64,000 nt of DNA, from assembly GCF_000155955.1 (NCBI RefSeq), contig NZ_GG697142.2, positions 95,646-159,645 of the forward strand, in the 5' to 3' direction. Positions 53,371 to 61,548 of the stretch are shown in pieces. The position numbers and the translations under genes are program-made. Below the pieces are notes generated by a model that was given only the letters and a program-made list of their open reading frames with translations, did no database searches and was not told the origin of the DNA. This DNA comes from Mitsuokella multacida DSM 20544 (GTDB taxonomy: Bacteria > Bacillota > Negativicutes > Selenomonadales > Selenomonadaceae). How positions within the stretch are numbered: position 1 is the stretch's first letter; each line of letters starts with the position of its first letter.

Positions 53371-53865
53371 TTGTCACGCGATAAATCCCAGGAGGACATC
53401 ACGCTCCTCGGCAAGAAGAATGTCAAGTACCACTACGATTACTGCCCGGAGATCCTCGAGACGTTCGAGAACCGCCATCCGGACAACGACTACTGGGTCA
53501 AGTTCAACTGCCCAGAGTTCACGGCGCTCTGCCCCATCACGGGCCAGCCGGACTACGCGACCATCTACATCTCCTACATCCCGGGGCGCCGCATGGTCGA
53601 GAGCAAGTCGTTGAAGCTCTATCTCGTGAGCTTCCGCAATCACGGCGACTTCCACGAGGATGTCGTCAACGTTATCATGAAGGACCTCATCCGCCTCATG
53701 GACCCGAAGTACATCGAGGTCTGGGGCAAGTTCCTGCCGCGCGGCGGCATCTCGATTGACCCGTACGCCAACTACGGCCGTCCGGACACGAAGTACGAGC
53801 GCCTCGCAGAGCATCGCTTCATGGAGCACGACCTCGTCGCCATGGACAAGGTCGACAACCGCTGA
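53371..53865 (+). CDS. queF: NADPH-dependent 7-cyano-7-deazaguanine reductase
   Basis: 164 aa, short (Bacillus-type) QueF. Reduces preQ0 to preQ1 for queuosine tRNA modification. The nucleophilic Cys is in [23 protein letters not shown], and [24 protein letters not shown] is the QueF signature. TTG 53371 is seven bases after GGAGGG; the open frame upstream runs through the terminator. No preQ1 riboswitch was recognised; the leader has a GTTATAGATT direct repeat. Confidence 0.95.
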   Translation: MSRDKSQEDITLLGKKNVKYHYDYCPEILETFENRHPDNDYWVKFNCPEFTALCPITGQPDYATIYISYIPGRRMVESKSLKLYLVSFRNHGDFHEDVVNVIMKDLIRLMDPKYIEVWGKFLPRGGISIDPYANYGRPDTKYERLAEHRFMEHDLVAMDKVDNR

Positions 53866-53913
53866 GCCGTAAGAGTATTGAGTTGCAGAGAAGTAGAGGA
53901 TGGAGATAGAGAG

Positions 53914-54738
53914 ATGAAACGTCAGAAGCGAATTGCGCTCGTCAATGACATCACGGGATTTGGGCGCTGTTCCGTCACGGTGGAGCTGCCGCTCATATCC
54001 GCCATGAAGATCCAGGCATGCCCCTTGCCGACCGCCATCCTTTCGGTCCACACGGGCTTCCCGAATCATTACCTTGATGATTATACGGCGCGCATGGAGC
54101 CGTACATCAAGAGCTGGGAAGTGAATGGCCTGGCATTCGATGGCATCTGTACGGGCTTTTTGGGCTCGGCCGAGCAGATCGCTATCGTGCTCGACTTCAT
54201 CCATCGCTTCAAGGGGCCTGAGACGCGCGTCATGGTGGACCCTGTCATGGGCGACTACGGCAAGCTCTACCCGTCGTACACGCAGGAGATGTGCGACAAG
54301 ATGCGCAGCCTGCTCGGCGTGGCGGACCTCGTCACGCCGAACCTCACAGAGGCGTGCCAGCTGCTCGACATCCCGTACCCCGAGGACGGCATCGTCACGG
54401 ACGGTGCGCTGCAGCAGATGGCGGAGGCACTCGCTGCGCGCGGACCGCATCAGGTCGTCATCACGGGCCTCCACGAGGGGGACTTCATCAAGAACTTCCT
54501 CTACGATGCGGGCCATATGGCCATCGTGCGCGCGCCGAAGATCGGCGGGGACCGCAGCGGCAGCGGCGACGCCTTTGCGGCCATCGTCGCGGCCAGCCTG
54601 ATCAACGGAGAGGGGCTCGAGGCTGCTGTGCAGAAGGCTGCCTCGTTCATCAGCCGTTGCCTTCAGTATGCACTGGAACTCGACCTGCCGTGGAATTACG
54701 GCCTGCCTTTTGAGGAGTATCTGACCGAGCTGCACTGA
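53914..54738 (+). CDS. pdxY: pyridoxamine/pyridoxal kinase
   Basis: 274 aa ribokinase-fold kinase that phosphorylates B6 vitamers. NDITGFGRCSVTVELPLISAMKIQACPLPTAILSVHTGF is the family N-terminus, DPVMGDYGKLYPSYTQEM and PNLTEACQLL follow, and GDRSGSGDAFAAIV is the ATP/catalytic-base motif. It is followed after 43 bases by a radical SAM gene. Confidence 0.9.
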   Translation: MKRQKRIALVNDITGFGRCSVTVELPLISAMKIQACPLPTAILSVHTGFPNHYLDDYTARMEPYIKSWEVNGLAFDGICTGFLGSAEQIAIVLDFIHRFKGPETRVMVDPVMGDYGKLYPSYTQEMCDKMRSLLGVADLVTPNLTEACQLLDIPYPEDGIVTDGALQQMAEALAARGPHQVVITGLHEGDFIKNFLYDAGHMAIVRAPKIGGDRSGSGDAFAAIVAASLINGEGLEAAVQKAASFISRCLQYALELDLPWNYGLPFEEYLTELH

Positions 54739-54781
54739 TGGCCGATGAGTGTTTTCTGGATTACTTTTAGGAGGGATTTCC

Positions 54782-55444
54782 ATGATTGTCTATGCAACAC
54801 ATGCCGGCGGCAAGTACCTGCCGCTCGATGAATCCTTGCGCGTACAGCCGGAGGGCAAGCGCAATCTCTACGTCAATATCACGAATCACTGTAACTGCGC
54901 CTGCACGTTCTGCCTGCGCACGATGAAGCACATGGCTGAGCAGTCTTCGCTGTGGTTCAAGGGGAAGGAGCCGACGGTCGAGGAGGTCAAGGCCGCGCTC
55001 GCGACTGTTCCCTGGGACTACATCAAGGAGGTCGTCTTCTGCGGCTTCGGCGAGCCGACGATGCGCCTCGATGTGCTCTTAGAGCTTCTGCGCTATGTCA
55101 AGCAGCAGCATCCAGAGCTGACGACGCGCCTCAACACGAATGGCCTCGGCGAGCTGGAGAACGGCCGTGAGTTTGCTGCCGAATTTAAGGGCATCCTCGA
55201 CACGGTCTCCATCAGCCTCAACGCCTCGAACGCCGAGCGTTACCTTGAGCTCACGCGCTCGAAGTTCGGCATCGGGTCTTACGATGCCATGCTGACCTTC
55301 GCGCAGCACTGCAAGCCATACGTGCCGAACGTCGTGCTGACGATCGTCGACCACGTCGAAGGCCCCGAGGAAATCGCAAAATGCCGGAAGATCTGCGAAG
55401 AGCGCGGCCTCACGCTGCGCGTGCGCCCTTACGAAGATTCCTGA
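54782..55444 (+). CDS. TatD-associated-type radical SAM protein
   Basis: 220 aa. The radical SAM cysteines CNCACTFC (CxxxCxxC in HCNCACTFCL) are at residues ~38-45; FCGFGEPTMRLDVL is the GGE-like strand, and RLNTNGLG follows. The N-terminus (MIVYATHAGGKYLPLDESLRVQPEGKRNLYVNITNHCN) matches the family often encoded beside tatD. Here tatD is 40 kb away. The reaction is unknown. AGGAGGG is five bases before ATG. Confidence 0.83.
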   Translation: MIVYATHAGGKYLPLDESLRVQPEGKRNLYVNITNHCNCACTFCLRTMKHMAEQSSLWFKGKEPTVEEVKAALATVPWDYIKEVVFCGFGEPTMRLDVLLELLRYVKQQHPELTTRLNTNGLGELENGREFAAEFKGILDTVSISLNASNAERYLELTRSKFGIGSYDAMLTFAQHCKPYVPNVVLTIVDHVEGPEEIAKCRKICEERGLTLRVRPYEDS

Positions 55445-55453
55445 AGACTCCTG

Positions 55454-55481
55454 AGTGCTTAAGTGCTTAAGTGCTTAAGTG
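55454..55481 (+). repeat. 8-bp tandem repeat
   Basis: AGTGCTTA three times and a further AGTG, ten bases after the radical SAM stop codon. Confidence 0.9.
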
Positions 55482-55517
55482 GGGATATCCAGGTCATACA
55501 ATCGAATAAGCACAACA

Positions 55518-55554
55518 AAAGCGGCTTACATTCTCTCGTAATGTAAGCCGCTTT
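55518..55554. terminator. terminator of the decayed minus-strand gene
   Basis: AAAGCGGCTTACATT pairs perfectly with AATGTAAGCCGCTTT around CTCTCGT. The minus strand continues with TTTTGTTGTG, so it works best in that direction. It overlaps the last stop codon of the decayed gene. Confidence 0.8.
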
Positions 55555-56069
55555 ATACGTAGTCAACCATAAATAATGTGATCCTTCTTCTATATTCTGT
55601 TGTCACGTAGCAAATTTCCCTCGCGAACAGGAACTTTGCAAATATCTCATCATGCTCAGCTGAAACAGTTGTGATCTCAAAATCACGTTGTGCACATCTG
55701 GTTCATCTTGGTCCGTTACCGATAACATAGGAGATACCGACTACTTCTCGATGGATTCTCGATGATTTACCGTTACCCAGGGCTGCGTTCCTTCAATCCA
55801 GTTACTGACGTTGCGCTCCAGACTTCCATTGGCATCGAGCACGACTGGCGGCCCCTGGCCATCATTACGTGCATTCCCCGCGCTATGGATATTCTTGTAC
55901 TTCACCAGTGCGCTTGCTAGTCAGGTTGGAAAGAAGTTCTGCTCATCATAATCTTCAATAACCATCCACATCCTTTCGTGTAAGGTTTTGAAGAGCGCCT
56001 TTTTCGGCAGGACATGCACCTGCTACTTTTCGACCTCCAGGACTACTTAGCGGTGGTTTGCTTGTCCAT
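55553..56069 (-). pseudogene. decayed gene of unknown family
   Basis: About 170 codons readable on the minus strand but broken. One frame gives QVHVLPKKALFKTLHERMW, then ...EDYDEQNFFPT, stop (55921), LASALVKYKNIHSAGNARNDG...GSLERNVSNWIEGTQPWV, stop (55741). Further stops are at 56047 and 56023. Reading then shifts frame and, after one more stop (55703), ends ...DFEITTVSAEHDEIFAKFLF...REICYVTTEYRR, stop (55553). Base composition is more AT-rich than the neighbours. A promoter (56087) and a terminator remain. The family was not recognised. Confidence 0.6.
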
Positions 56070-56086
56070 CTCCTCTTTACAGTTAT

Positions 56087-56095
56087 ATTATACCA
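56087..56095 (-). promoter_or_regulatory. extended -10 promoter of the decayed gene
   Basis: TGG-TATAAT on the minus strand, 18 bases before the first ATG at 56069. Confidence 0.55.
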
Positions 56096-56213
56096 TGGGT
56101 GTCAGATAATTGCAATGCTTTACACAAGGCTGACAAAAATAAATTATTTCAGGTAGATTATGTCAATTTATAGTATAATAAAAGAGAGACTATAGGGAAA
56201 GAAGGTTCCATCT

Positions 56214-57053
56214 ATGAAACATCTGATCATCATCCGCGGTGGCGGCGAACTCGGCAGCGGCATCGCGCATTGCCTGCATCGCGCGGGCTTCCGCGTGCTG
56301 ATCCTCGAACAGAAGAAACCGACGGCGACGAGGCGCAAGGTCACGTTCTCCGATGCCATGTACTGTGGCGAATCGGAAGTGGAGCGCGTGAGCTGCCATC
56401 GAGCCAAGAGCCTGGAAGAGGCGCAGAAGCGCCTCAAGAAGGGGGAGATCATGATGATTGCAGACCCGGAGGCGAAGTGCGTGGCTGAACTCAAGCCGGA
56501 TGTGCTCATCGACGCCATCGTCGCACACAAGAGCCATGGCAAGGAGAAGGGATTGGCGGAGCACACGATCGCGCTCGGACCAGGCTTCTGCGCGGGACGC
56601 GACGTCGATGTCGTCGTGGAGACGGGGCGCGGCCACAACCTCGGCCGCCTGATTTACGAGGGCTATTCCTCGAAGGACATCGACCACGGCAATGGCACGG
56701 TCGGCGAAAGCCCGAATATCGAGCACCTCGTCTTTGCGCCGGCTGATGGCCGCGTCGAGATGCTGCGCACGATCTCGCTGATGGTCAAGAAGGGCGAAGT
56801 CATCGGCCATCTCCACGTCAAGGAGGGGGAGTCCGTCGATATCAAGGCGACCATTGACGGCGTCCTGCGTGGCGCCATCTACGATGGCAGCAAGGTGGTG
56901 GCCGGCCAGAAGATTGCGGACATCCACCCGACGATGGGGCAGGAGGAGTGCTACACGATCTCGGACAAGGCCCGCTGCATCGGCGGCTCCGTCCTCGAAG
57001 CGGTTATGGCCTGGGAGAGCAAGAAGCCGAAGCATCGTTTCTTCGGGCGTTGA
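56214..57053 (+). CDS. yqeB: YqeB/EF2563-type selenium-dependent molybdenum hydroxylase accessory protein
   Basis: 279 aa. IIIRGGGELGSGIAHCLHRAGFRVLILEQKKPTATRRKVTFSDAMYCGE and later GPGFCAGRDVDVVVETGRGHNLGRLIYEGYSSKDIDHGNGTVGE are typical of this family, linked by genome context to maturation of selenium-dependent molybdenum hydroxylases (xanthine dehydrogenase type). No hydroxylase or molybdenum gene is in the window. TATAAT at 56174-56179 is a likely -10; AAGAAGG precedes the ATG. Confidence 0.85.
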   Translation: MKHLIIIRGGGELGSGIAHCLHRAGFRVLILEQKKPTATRRKVTFSDAMYCGESEVERVSCHRAKSLEEAQKRLKKGEIMMIADPEAKCVAELKPDVLIDAIVAHKSHGKEKGLAEHTIALGPGFCAGRDVDVVVETGRGHNLGRLIYEGYSSKDIDHGNGTVGESPNIEHLVFAPADGRVEMLRTISLMVKKGEVIGHLHVKEGESVDIKATIDGVLRGAIYDGSKVVAGQKIADIHPTMGQEECYTISDKARCIGGSVLEAVMAWESKKPKHRFFGR

Positions 57054-57118
57054 GAAGCTGAGGACCGGTGCCTTGAAGGAACGTTGCTTTTTGGACGGCA
57101 GGGGAAGGGGGAATCGCG

Positions 57119-57775
57119 ATGGGCAGGGGACTCTGGCAGATGCTCGTGGACTTTGTCTTTCCGCCGCATTGCCCCGTCTGCCACGCCTATGTCGAGCACC
57201 TCGGCGCGTGGTGTCCGGATTGCATGGCGGCGGCGCAGAAGCCGCATGTCATCCTGCTGCCGGCGGCCATGCAGCCGCTGATCGGGACGGCGTGGGCGCT
57301 CGGCCGCTATCACGGCGGCCTGCGCAGCCTGATCCATGCGCTCAAGTACAAGAAGAAGCGCAGTGCGCTGCCGTGCATCGCGACCTTCCTGCGCGAAAGC
57401 GATTTCGTGCTGCCCACTGCTATCGACATGGCGGTACCGGTCCCCTTGCATGAAGCGCGCTATCGCGAGCGCGGCTTCAACCAGGTGGAGCTGATCTTCG
57501 GAGCATGGCTGGAAGGGCAAGGGCTGCCCCTGGAGCAGGCACTCGTGCGCACGAAGCAGACGGGGCCGCTCTACAGGATGCGGCCGTCGGAGCGGCGGCA
57601 GAGCCTCAAGGACGCCTTCTCCATGGCGCGGGATGCCGACGTCAGCGGCAAGCACATCCTGCTGCTTGATGACATCCTGACGACAGGCGCGACGCTCTCT
57701 GCCTGTGCTGCTGTGCTGCGGCGCGCCGGGGCAGCGCGCGTCGACGTGCTCGTCTTTGCGAGTGACCATCGCTGA
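57119..57775 (+). CDS. comF: ComF/ComFC-family phosphoribosyltransferase-like protein
   Basis: 218 aa. The N-terminal zinc motif is FPPHCPVCHAYVEHLGAWCPDC; the PRPP-binding loop is LLLDDILTTGATLSACAAVLRRAG; the middle RYHGGLRSLIHALKYKKKR and ERGFNQVELI are ComF signatures. ComF proteins support DNA uptake during competence. It follows yqeB after 65 bases and precedes the ilv promoter. Confidence 0.92.
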   Translation: MGRGLWQMLVDFVFPPHCPVCHAYVEHLGAWCPDCMAAAQKPHVILLPAAMQPLIGTAWALGRYHGGLRSLIHALKYKKKRSALPCIATFLRESDFVLPTAIDMAVPVPLHEARYRERGFNQVELIFGAWLEGQGLPLEQALVRTKQTGPLYRMRPSERRQSLKDAFSMARDADVSGKHILLLDDILTTGATLSACAAVLRRAGAARVDVLVFASDHR

Positions 57776-57816
57776 ACCGCATGGCGTTCCATTCCGAGAA
57801 AACTTGTCTGCATCGG

Positions 57817-57846
57817 TTGTAATGTTGTATACTTATGCGGTATAAT
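57817..57846 (+). promoter_or_regulatory. ilvBN promoter
   Basis: TTGTAA (57817-57822) and TATAAT (57841-57846), spacer 18. The 60-base leader has no T-box or leader peptide that could be seen. Confidence 0.6.
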
Positions 57847-57906
57847 AAGAGAATCCCATTTTCAATTGGTCTTTTTGTTGAATTCAAGATATAAGGGGGC
57901 TTTCAC

Positions 57907-59598
57907 TTGTTGATGAATGGTGCAGAGGCTGTGCTCACGAGCCTGAAGAATGAAGGCGTGGACGTCGTATTCGGATATCCCGGCGGCGCGGTGCTCACGC
58001 TCTACGATGCTGTCTATAAAATGAAGTTTCCGCACATCCTGACGCGCCATGAGCAGGGAGCTGTCCATGCGGCAGACGGCTATGCGCGCGCGACGGGCAA
58101 GGTCGGCGTCGTCTTCGCGACCTCCGGCCCGGGTGCGACGAATCTCGTCACGGGTATCTCGACGGCCTATACGGATTCGGTGCCGCTCGTCTGCATCACG
58201 GGACAGGTGGCTAACTCCTACATCGGCAAGGATTCCTTCCAGGAGGCGGATGTTTGTGGTATCACGACGCCAATCACGAAGCACAATTACCTCGTCAAGA
58301 AGGTAGAGGACCTGCCGCGCGTGCTCAAAGAGGCGTTCTACATCGCGCGCACGGGCCGCCCGGGGCCTGTCGTCGTCGATGTGGCCAAGGATGTCTTCGA
58401 TACGAAGCTTGACTATGCATATCCAGAGTCTGTGCATCTGCGCGGCTACAGCGGCGAGAACATCGGCGATGAGAGGGAGATTGACGCGGTGGTTGAGGCC
58501 ATCCGCGCGGCCAAGAAGCCGCTGGTCTTTGCGGGCGGCGGCGTCATCCTCTCGGAGAAGGCAGATGTGCTCCAGGACATCGTGCGCCGCCTCGGCGCAC
58601 CGAGCACGGCGACCCTGCTCGGACTCGGCGCCATCCCGGCCGACGAGAAGGGCTTCCTTAGCTTTGCGGGCATGCATGGCTCTTATGGGGCCAACATGGC
58701 CATCCAGGAGTGTGACCTGCTGCTCTGCGTCGGCATGCGCTTCAGTGATCGCGTGACGGGCAAGGTCTCGGAATTCGCACCGCATGCGAAGATCGTCCAC
58801 TTCGAGATCGACCGTGCCGAGCTCAACAAGAATGTTGCGGCAGATTACCGCGTACTCGGCGACCTCAGCTGGTCGCTGCCCATCCTGCGCGACAAGCTCG
58901 CCGCCTGCCCGGATGACTTTGCTGCAAAGTTTTCGCCGTGGCTCGCGCATGCGCTGGAACTCGAGGCTAAGCATCCGTTCGGCTATCGCGAGGAAGGCGA
59001 TGCCATCAAACCGGGCGCACTGATCAGCAAGGTCAGCAGCCTCATGGGCCGCGATGCGATTGGCGTGACGGATGTCGGCCAGCATCAGATGTGGGCGGCG
59101 CAGTTCTTCAAGGTCTACAAGCCTCGCCACTTCCTGACATCCGGCGGTCAAGGCACGATGGGCTACGGCCTGCCGGCAGCGCTCGGTGCCAAGGTCGGCT
59201 GCCCGGATTCCCCGGTCGTGCTCTTCTCGGGCGACGGCAGTATCATGATGAACTGCCAGGAATTTGCGACGATTGCCGACAACGATATCGACGTCAAGGT
59301 CGTCGTCATCCGCAACGAGATTCTCGGCATGGTCGGCCAGTGGCAGCGCCTGTTCTACAACCATCATTACTCACAGTCGGAGCTCAAGGGCAAGACGGAC
59401 CTCGTCAAGCTCGCAGAGGCCATGGGCGTCAAGGGATACCGCCTGACGAAGAAGGAGGAGCTCGAGACGCGCTTGCCGGAAATCCTGTTGGAGAAGGGCG
59501 CCGTCCTCATCGATGTCGTCATCCCGGAAGAGGAAGATGTCCTGCCGATGGTGCCGGGTGGCAAGCGCCTGGACCAGATGGTCCTCGGTTATCTCTGA
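57907..59598 (+). CDS. ilvB: acetolactate synthase large subunit
   Basis: 563 aa. Condenses pyruvate (or 2-ketobutyrate) for Val/Leu/Ile synthesis with ThDP and FAD. Motifs: FGYPGGAVLTLYDAVY, RHEQGAVHAADGYARATGK (the ThDP glutamate is in HEQ), and the ThDP/Mg motif GDGSIMMNCQEFATIADNDIDVKVVVIRN. The start is TTG 57907, seven bases after AAGGGGG; two further in-frame starts (57910, 57913) are possible. The small subunit follows after 35 bases. Confidence 0.96.
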   Translation: MLMNGAEAVLTSLKNEGVDVVFGYPGGAVLTLYDAVYKMKFPHILTRHEQGAVHAADGYARATGKVGVVFATSGPGATNLVTGISTAYTDSVPLVCITGQVANSYIGKDSFQEADVCGITTPITKHNYLVKKVEDLPRVLKEAFYIARTGRPGPVVVDVAKDVFDTKLDYAYPESVHLRGYSGENIGDEREIDAVVEAIRAAKKPLVFAGGGVILSEKADVLQDIVRRLGAPSTATLLGLGAIPADEKGFLSFAGMHGSYGANMAIQECDLLLCVGMRFSDRVTGKVSEFAPHAKIVHFEIDRAELNKNVAADYRVLGDLSWSLPILRDKLAACPDDFAAKFSPWLAHALELEAKHPFGYREEGDAIKPGALISKVSSLMGRDAIGVTDVGQHQMWAAQFFKVYKPRHFLTSGGQGTMGYGLPAALGAKVGCPDSPVVLFSGDGSIMMNCQEFATIADNDIDVKVVVIRNEILGMVGQWQRLFYNHHYSQSELKGKTDLVKLAEAMGVKGYRLTKKEELETRLPEILLEKGAVLIDVVIPEEEDVLPMVPGGKRLDQMVLGYL

Positions 59599-59633
59599 GA
59601 TTGGATGTAGATTGGGTGTAGGAGGAATAGAAG

Positions 59634-60134
59634 ATGAAGAAATACCTGCTTGCCGTGCTGGTCGACAATAAGCCGGGCGTCCTGACGCATGTGTCGGGGC
59701 TCATCAGCCGGCGCGCCTTCAATATCGAGAGCATCTCCGCTGGCTACACGGAGGAGCCGGAAGTCACGCGCATCAACATTGTCGTCTCGGTGGAGTCGGA
59801 GGGCGAACTCGATCAGGTCATCCAGCAGCTCAGTAAGCTCATCGATGTCATCAAGATCGTCAACCTCAGCGAGGAAGACGCAATAGAGCGTGAGCTCGTG
59901 CTCATCAAGGTCAAGGCGACGCGCGAGACGCGCAGCGACATCGTCAATGTCGTCAACATCTTCCGCGCCAATATCGTCGATGTGACGCCGGATGACGTCG
60001 TCATCGAGCTCACGGGCACGCAGAACAAGATCGACGCACTCTGTGAGGTCATGCGGGAATACGGCATCATCGAGATTGCCCGCACGGGTGCCATCGCGCT
60101 CTCGCGCGGACCCGTTCCGGTCAAAGAGATGTAA
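59634..60134 (+). CDS. ilvN: acetolactate synthase small subunit
   Basis: 166 aa, regulatory subunit. The N-terminal ACT domain (YLLAVLVDNKPGVLTHVSGLISRRAFNIESISAGYTEEPEVTRINIVV) binds valine for feedback control. It is followed by the typical C-terminal domain (ELTGTQNKIDALCEVMREYGIIEIARTGAIALSRG). GTAGGAGGAA precedes the ATG. Confidence 0.96.
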   Translation: MKKYLLAVLVDNKPGVLTHVSGLISRRAFNIESISAGYTEEPEVTRINIVVSVESEGELDQVIQQLSKLIDVIKIVNLSEEDAIERELVLIKVKATRETRSDIVNVVNIFRANIVDVTPDDVVIELTGTQNKIDALCEVMREYGIIEIARTGAIALSRGPVPVKEM

Positions 60135-60160
60135 CGCGCAAACGATAATGTATTCTGTTG

Positions 60161-60196
60161 ATAACGCATACTTCAATCGAAGTATGCGTTATTTTT
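60161..60196 (+). terminator. intrinsic terminator of ilvBN
   Basis: ATAACGCATACTTC-AATC-GAAGTATGCGTTAT followed by T4. Confidence 0.92.
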
Positions 60197-60202
60197 ATAG
60201 TT

Positions 60203-60231
60203 TTGACAATGATTCCCATTAGTGATAAGAT
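60203..60231 (+). promoter_or_regulatory. promoter of the ATPase operon with Fur-like box
   Basis: TTGACA (60203-60208) and TAAGAT (60226-60231), spacer 17, extended by TGA. TGACAAT-G-ATTCCCA at 60204-60218 matches the Fur consensus TGATAAT-N-ATTATCA in 12... precisely, mismatches only at positions 4, 12 and 13, i.e. 11 of 14. It overlaps the -35, so a Fur-family repressor would block the promoter (inference). Confidence 0.6.
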
Positions 60232-60318
60232 AAAGGATAAACAGGACGACTGTCTTGTTCCAGCGATGGGCAGTGCCTTGGAACTGCTCGTCAGAAATGA
60301 AAAAGGAGGATGGATACG

Positions 60319-60525
60319 ATGTTCCAGAAAACAGACTTTTGGATTGGCCTTGCAGTAGGTGCCGTAGCTGGTATCTTCGGCTACCGCTTCATGCAGGAGC
60401 GTGAGCAGCAGATGGCAGCAATGCAGCCGGCTGCACCGGCAGGTGAGATTCCTCTTGCTGAGCTTCAGCGCCAGAAAGAAGAACTCGAAGACCTCATCGC
60501 CGCTCAGCAGGCAAAGAAGAACTGA
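60319..60525 (+). CDS. small membrane-anchored protein
   Basis: 68 aa from ATG 60319, nine bases after AAAGGAGG; an ATG at 60310 touches that site and is rejected. One N-terminal glycine-rich helix (FWIGLAVGAVAGIFGYRFM), then a polar helix (PLAELQRQKEELEDLIAAQQAKK) with coiled-coil character. No family assigned. It is the first gene of the HMA/ATPase unit and may be an assembly or regulatory partner (inference). Confidence 0.7.
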   Translation: MFQKTDFWIGLAVGAVAGIFGYRFMQEREQQMAAMQPAAPAGEIPLAELQRQKEELEDLIAAQQAKKN

Positions 60526-60544
60526 TTTCTTGTAGAATGAGGGG

Positions 60545-60576
60545 GAGAGACTGCCAAACGTCTGGCAGTCTCTTTC
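60545..60576 (+). terminator. hairpin between the small protein and the HMA genes
   Basis: AGAGACTGCCA pairs with TGGCAGTCTCT around AACGTC, then TTCT. The T-run is weak, so it could reduce but not stop expression of the downstream ATPase genes. Confidence 0.65.
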
Positions 60577-60594
60577 TGTAAGGGAGGAACTATC

Positions 60595-60891
60595 TTGAAT
60601 CTCATGGGAAGTCTGCAGATCCCCACTACTAAACTGGACTTATTCATCCGTTCCGTCGAGATCGCTTCGTATCTGCCGGGGCGCATCCGCTTGCGCAGCA
60701 AGAAGCTCCTGGGCAATCTGGAGCTCGAGCGCCAGGTACAGCAGCAGCTCCGCGCTTTTCCAGAAATTGCGCGCGTGGAGACGAGCATCGTCACGGGCTC
60801 GATCCTCATCCACTACGAGCCGGAGAGGCTGCGGCAGAATCCGGATCTGCGCAAGGTAGAAGAATACATCATGACGCATGCAAGGAGGTAA
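60595..60891 (+). CDS. HMA2-type metal-binding domain protein
   Basis: 98 aa, TTG start after GGGAGGAA. The body (EIASYLPGRIRLRSKKLLGNLELERQVQQQLRAFPEIARVETSIVTGSILIHYEPERL) has the ferredoxin-like pattern of HMA2 domains, without a CxxC. These are found as separate proteins or N-terminal parts next to P1B ATPases of Firmicutes. Its last codons contain the AAGGAGG that serves the next gene three bases later. Confidence 0.8.
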   Translation: MNLMGSLQIPTTKLDLFIRSVEIASYLPGRIRLRSKKLLGNLELERQVQQQLRAFPEIARVETSIVTGSILIHYEPERLRQNPDLRKVEEYIMTHARR

Positions 60892-60894
60892 AAT

Positions 60895-61548
60895 ATGTCG
60901 TACGTATCTGGTTTCATGATGGGGGCAGCGATCGGCAAGAGTATCCGGCAGATGTTCGGGGGCTCTTCCGCAACGCCTTCATCCGGCCGTGCTGCCGTGG
61001 GGCGGCGCAGCTGGGCGGCCGCCAAGCCGCAGGCGGCGCCCTTGAGGGCTGTGCCGTCCTTTGCTCTCGTATCGGCCCTGCCAGGGCGCCGCCGCTACCG
61101 CGCGGCCCGCATCGCGCCGTCCATCGCAACGCTCTTGGAGGAGCGGTTCGCAGCACTGGACTTTGTCAAGAGCTGTGAAGTCAGCGCCTTGAGCGGCAGC
61201 ATCCTCATCGAGTTCGATGAGGCGGACAGCCTGCGCGTCGATGCGCTGGCAGCCTGGCTCAAGGAGCATCTGTTCCCCACAGCGCCGGCTGATGGTGCGG
61301 AAGCGGAGTGCGCCGGACTCGACGAATCGCATGCTGGCAGAATCACGCGCAGCGTGCGCAACTCGGGCCGGGAATTCTCAGCCTGGATCAACCGCCACAC
61401 GGCCGGCTGGTTCGACATGAGCTCGCTCGTGTCGCTGCTCTTTGCCCTGCGGGGCATCCGCAAGGTGCTCATGACGTATTCTTCTCCATCGGGAGCGCAG
61501 ATGCTCTGGTGGGCTCTGTCATTGATGAGAGGATGGCGTACCGTATGA
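60895..61548 (+). CDS. HMA2-like protein with glycine-zipper start
   Basis: 217 aa. The N-terminus (SGFMMGAAIGKSIRQMFGG) is glycine-zipper-like; residues ~65-125 (ALPGRRRYRAARIAPSIATLLEERFAALDFVKSCEVSALSGSILIEFDEADSLRVDALAAWLKEHLF) repeat the HMA2 pattern. The C-terminus has a hydrophobic stretch (SLVSLLFALRGIRKVLM). It overlaps the ATPase gene by four bases (ATGA). Confidence 0.75.
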   Translation: MSYVSGFMMGAAIGKSIRQMFGGSSATPSSGRAAVGRRSWAAAKPQAAPLRAVPSFALVSALPGRRRYRAARIAPSIATLLEERFAALDFVKSCEVSALSGSILIEFDEADSLRVDALAAWLKEHLFPTAPADGAEAECAGLDESHAGRITRSVRNSGREFSAWINRHTAGWFDMSSLVSLLFALRGIRKVLMTYSSPSGAQMLWWALSLMRGWRTV

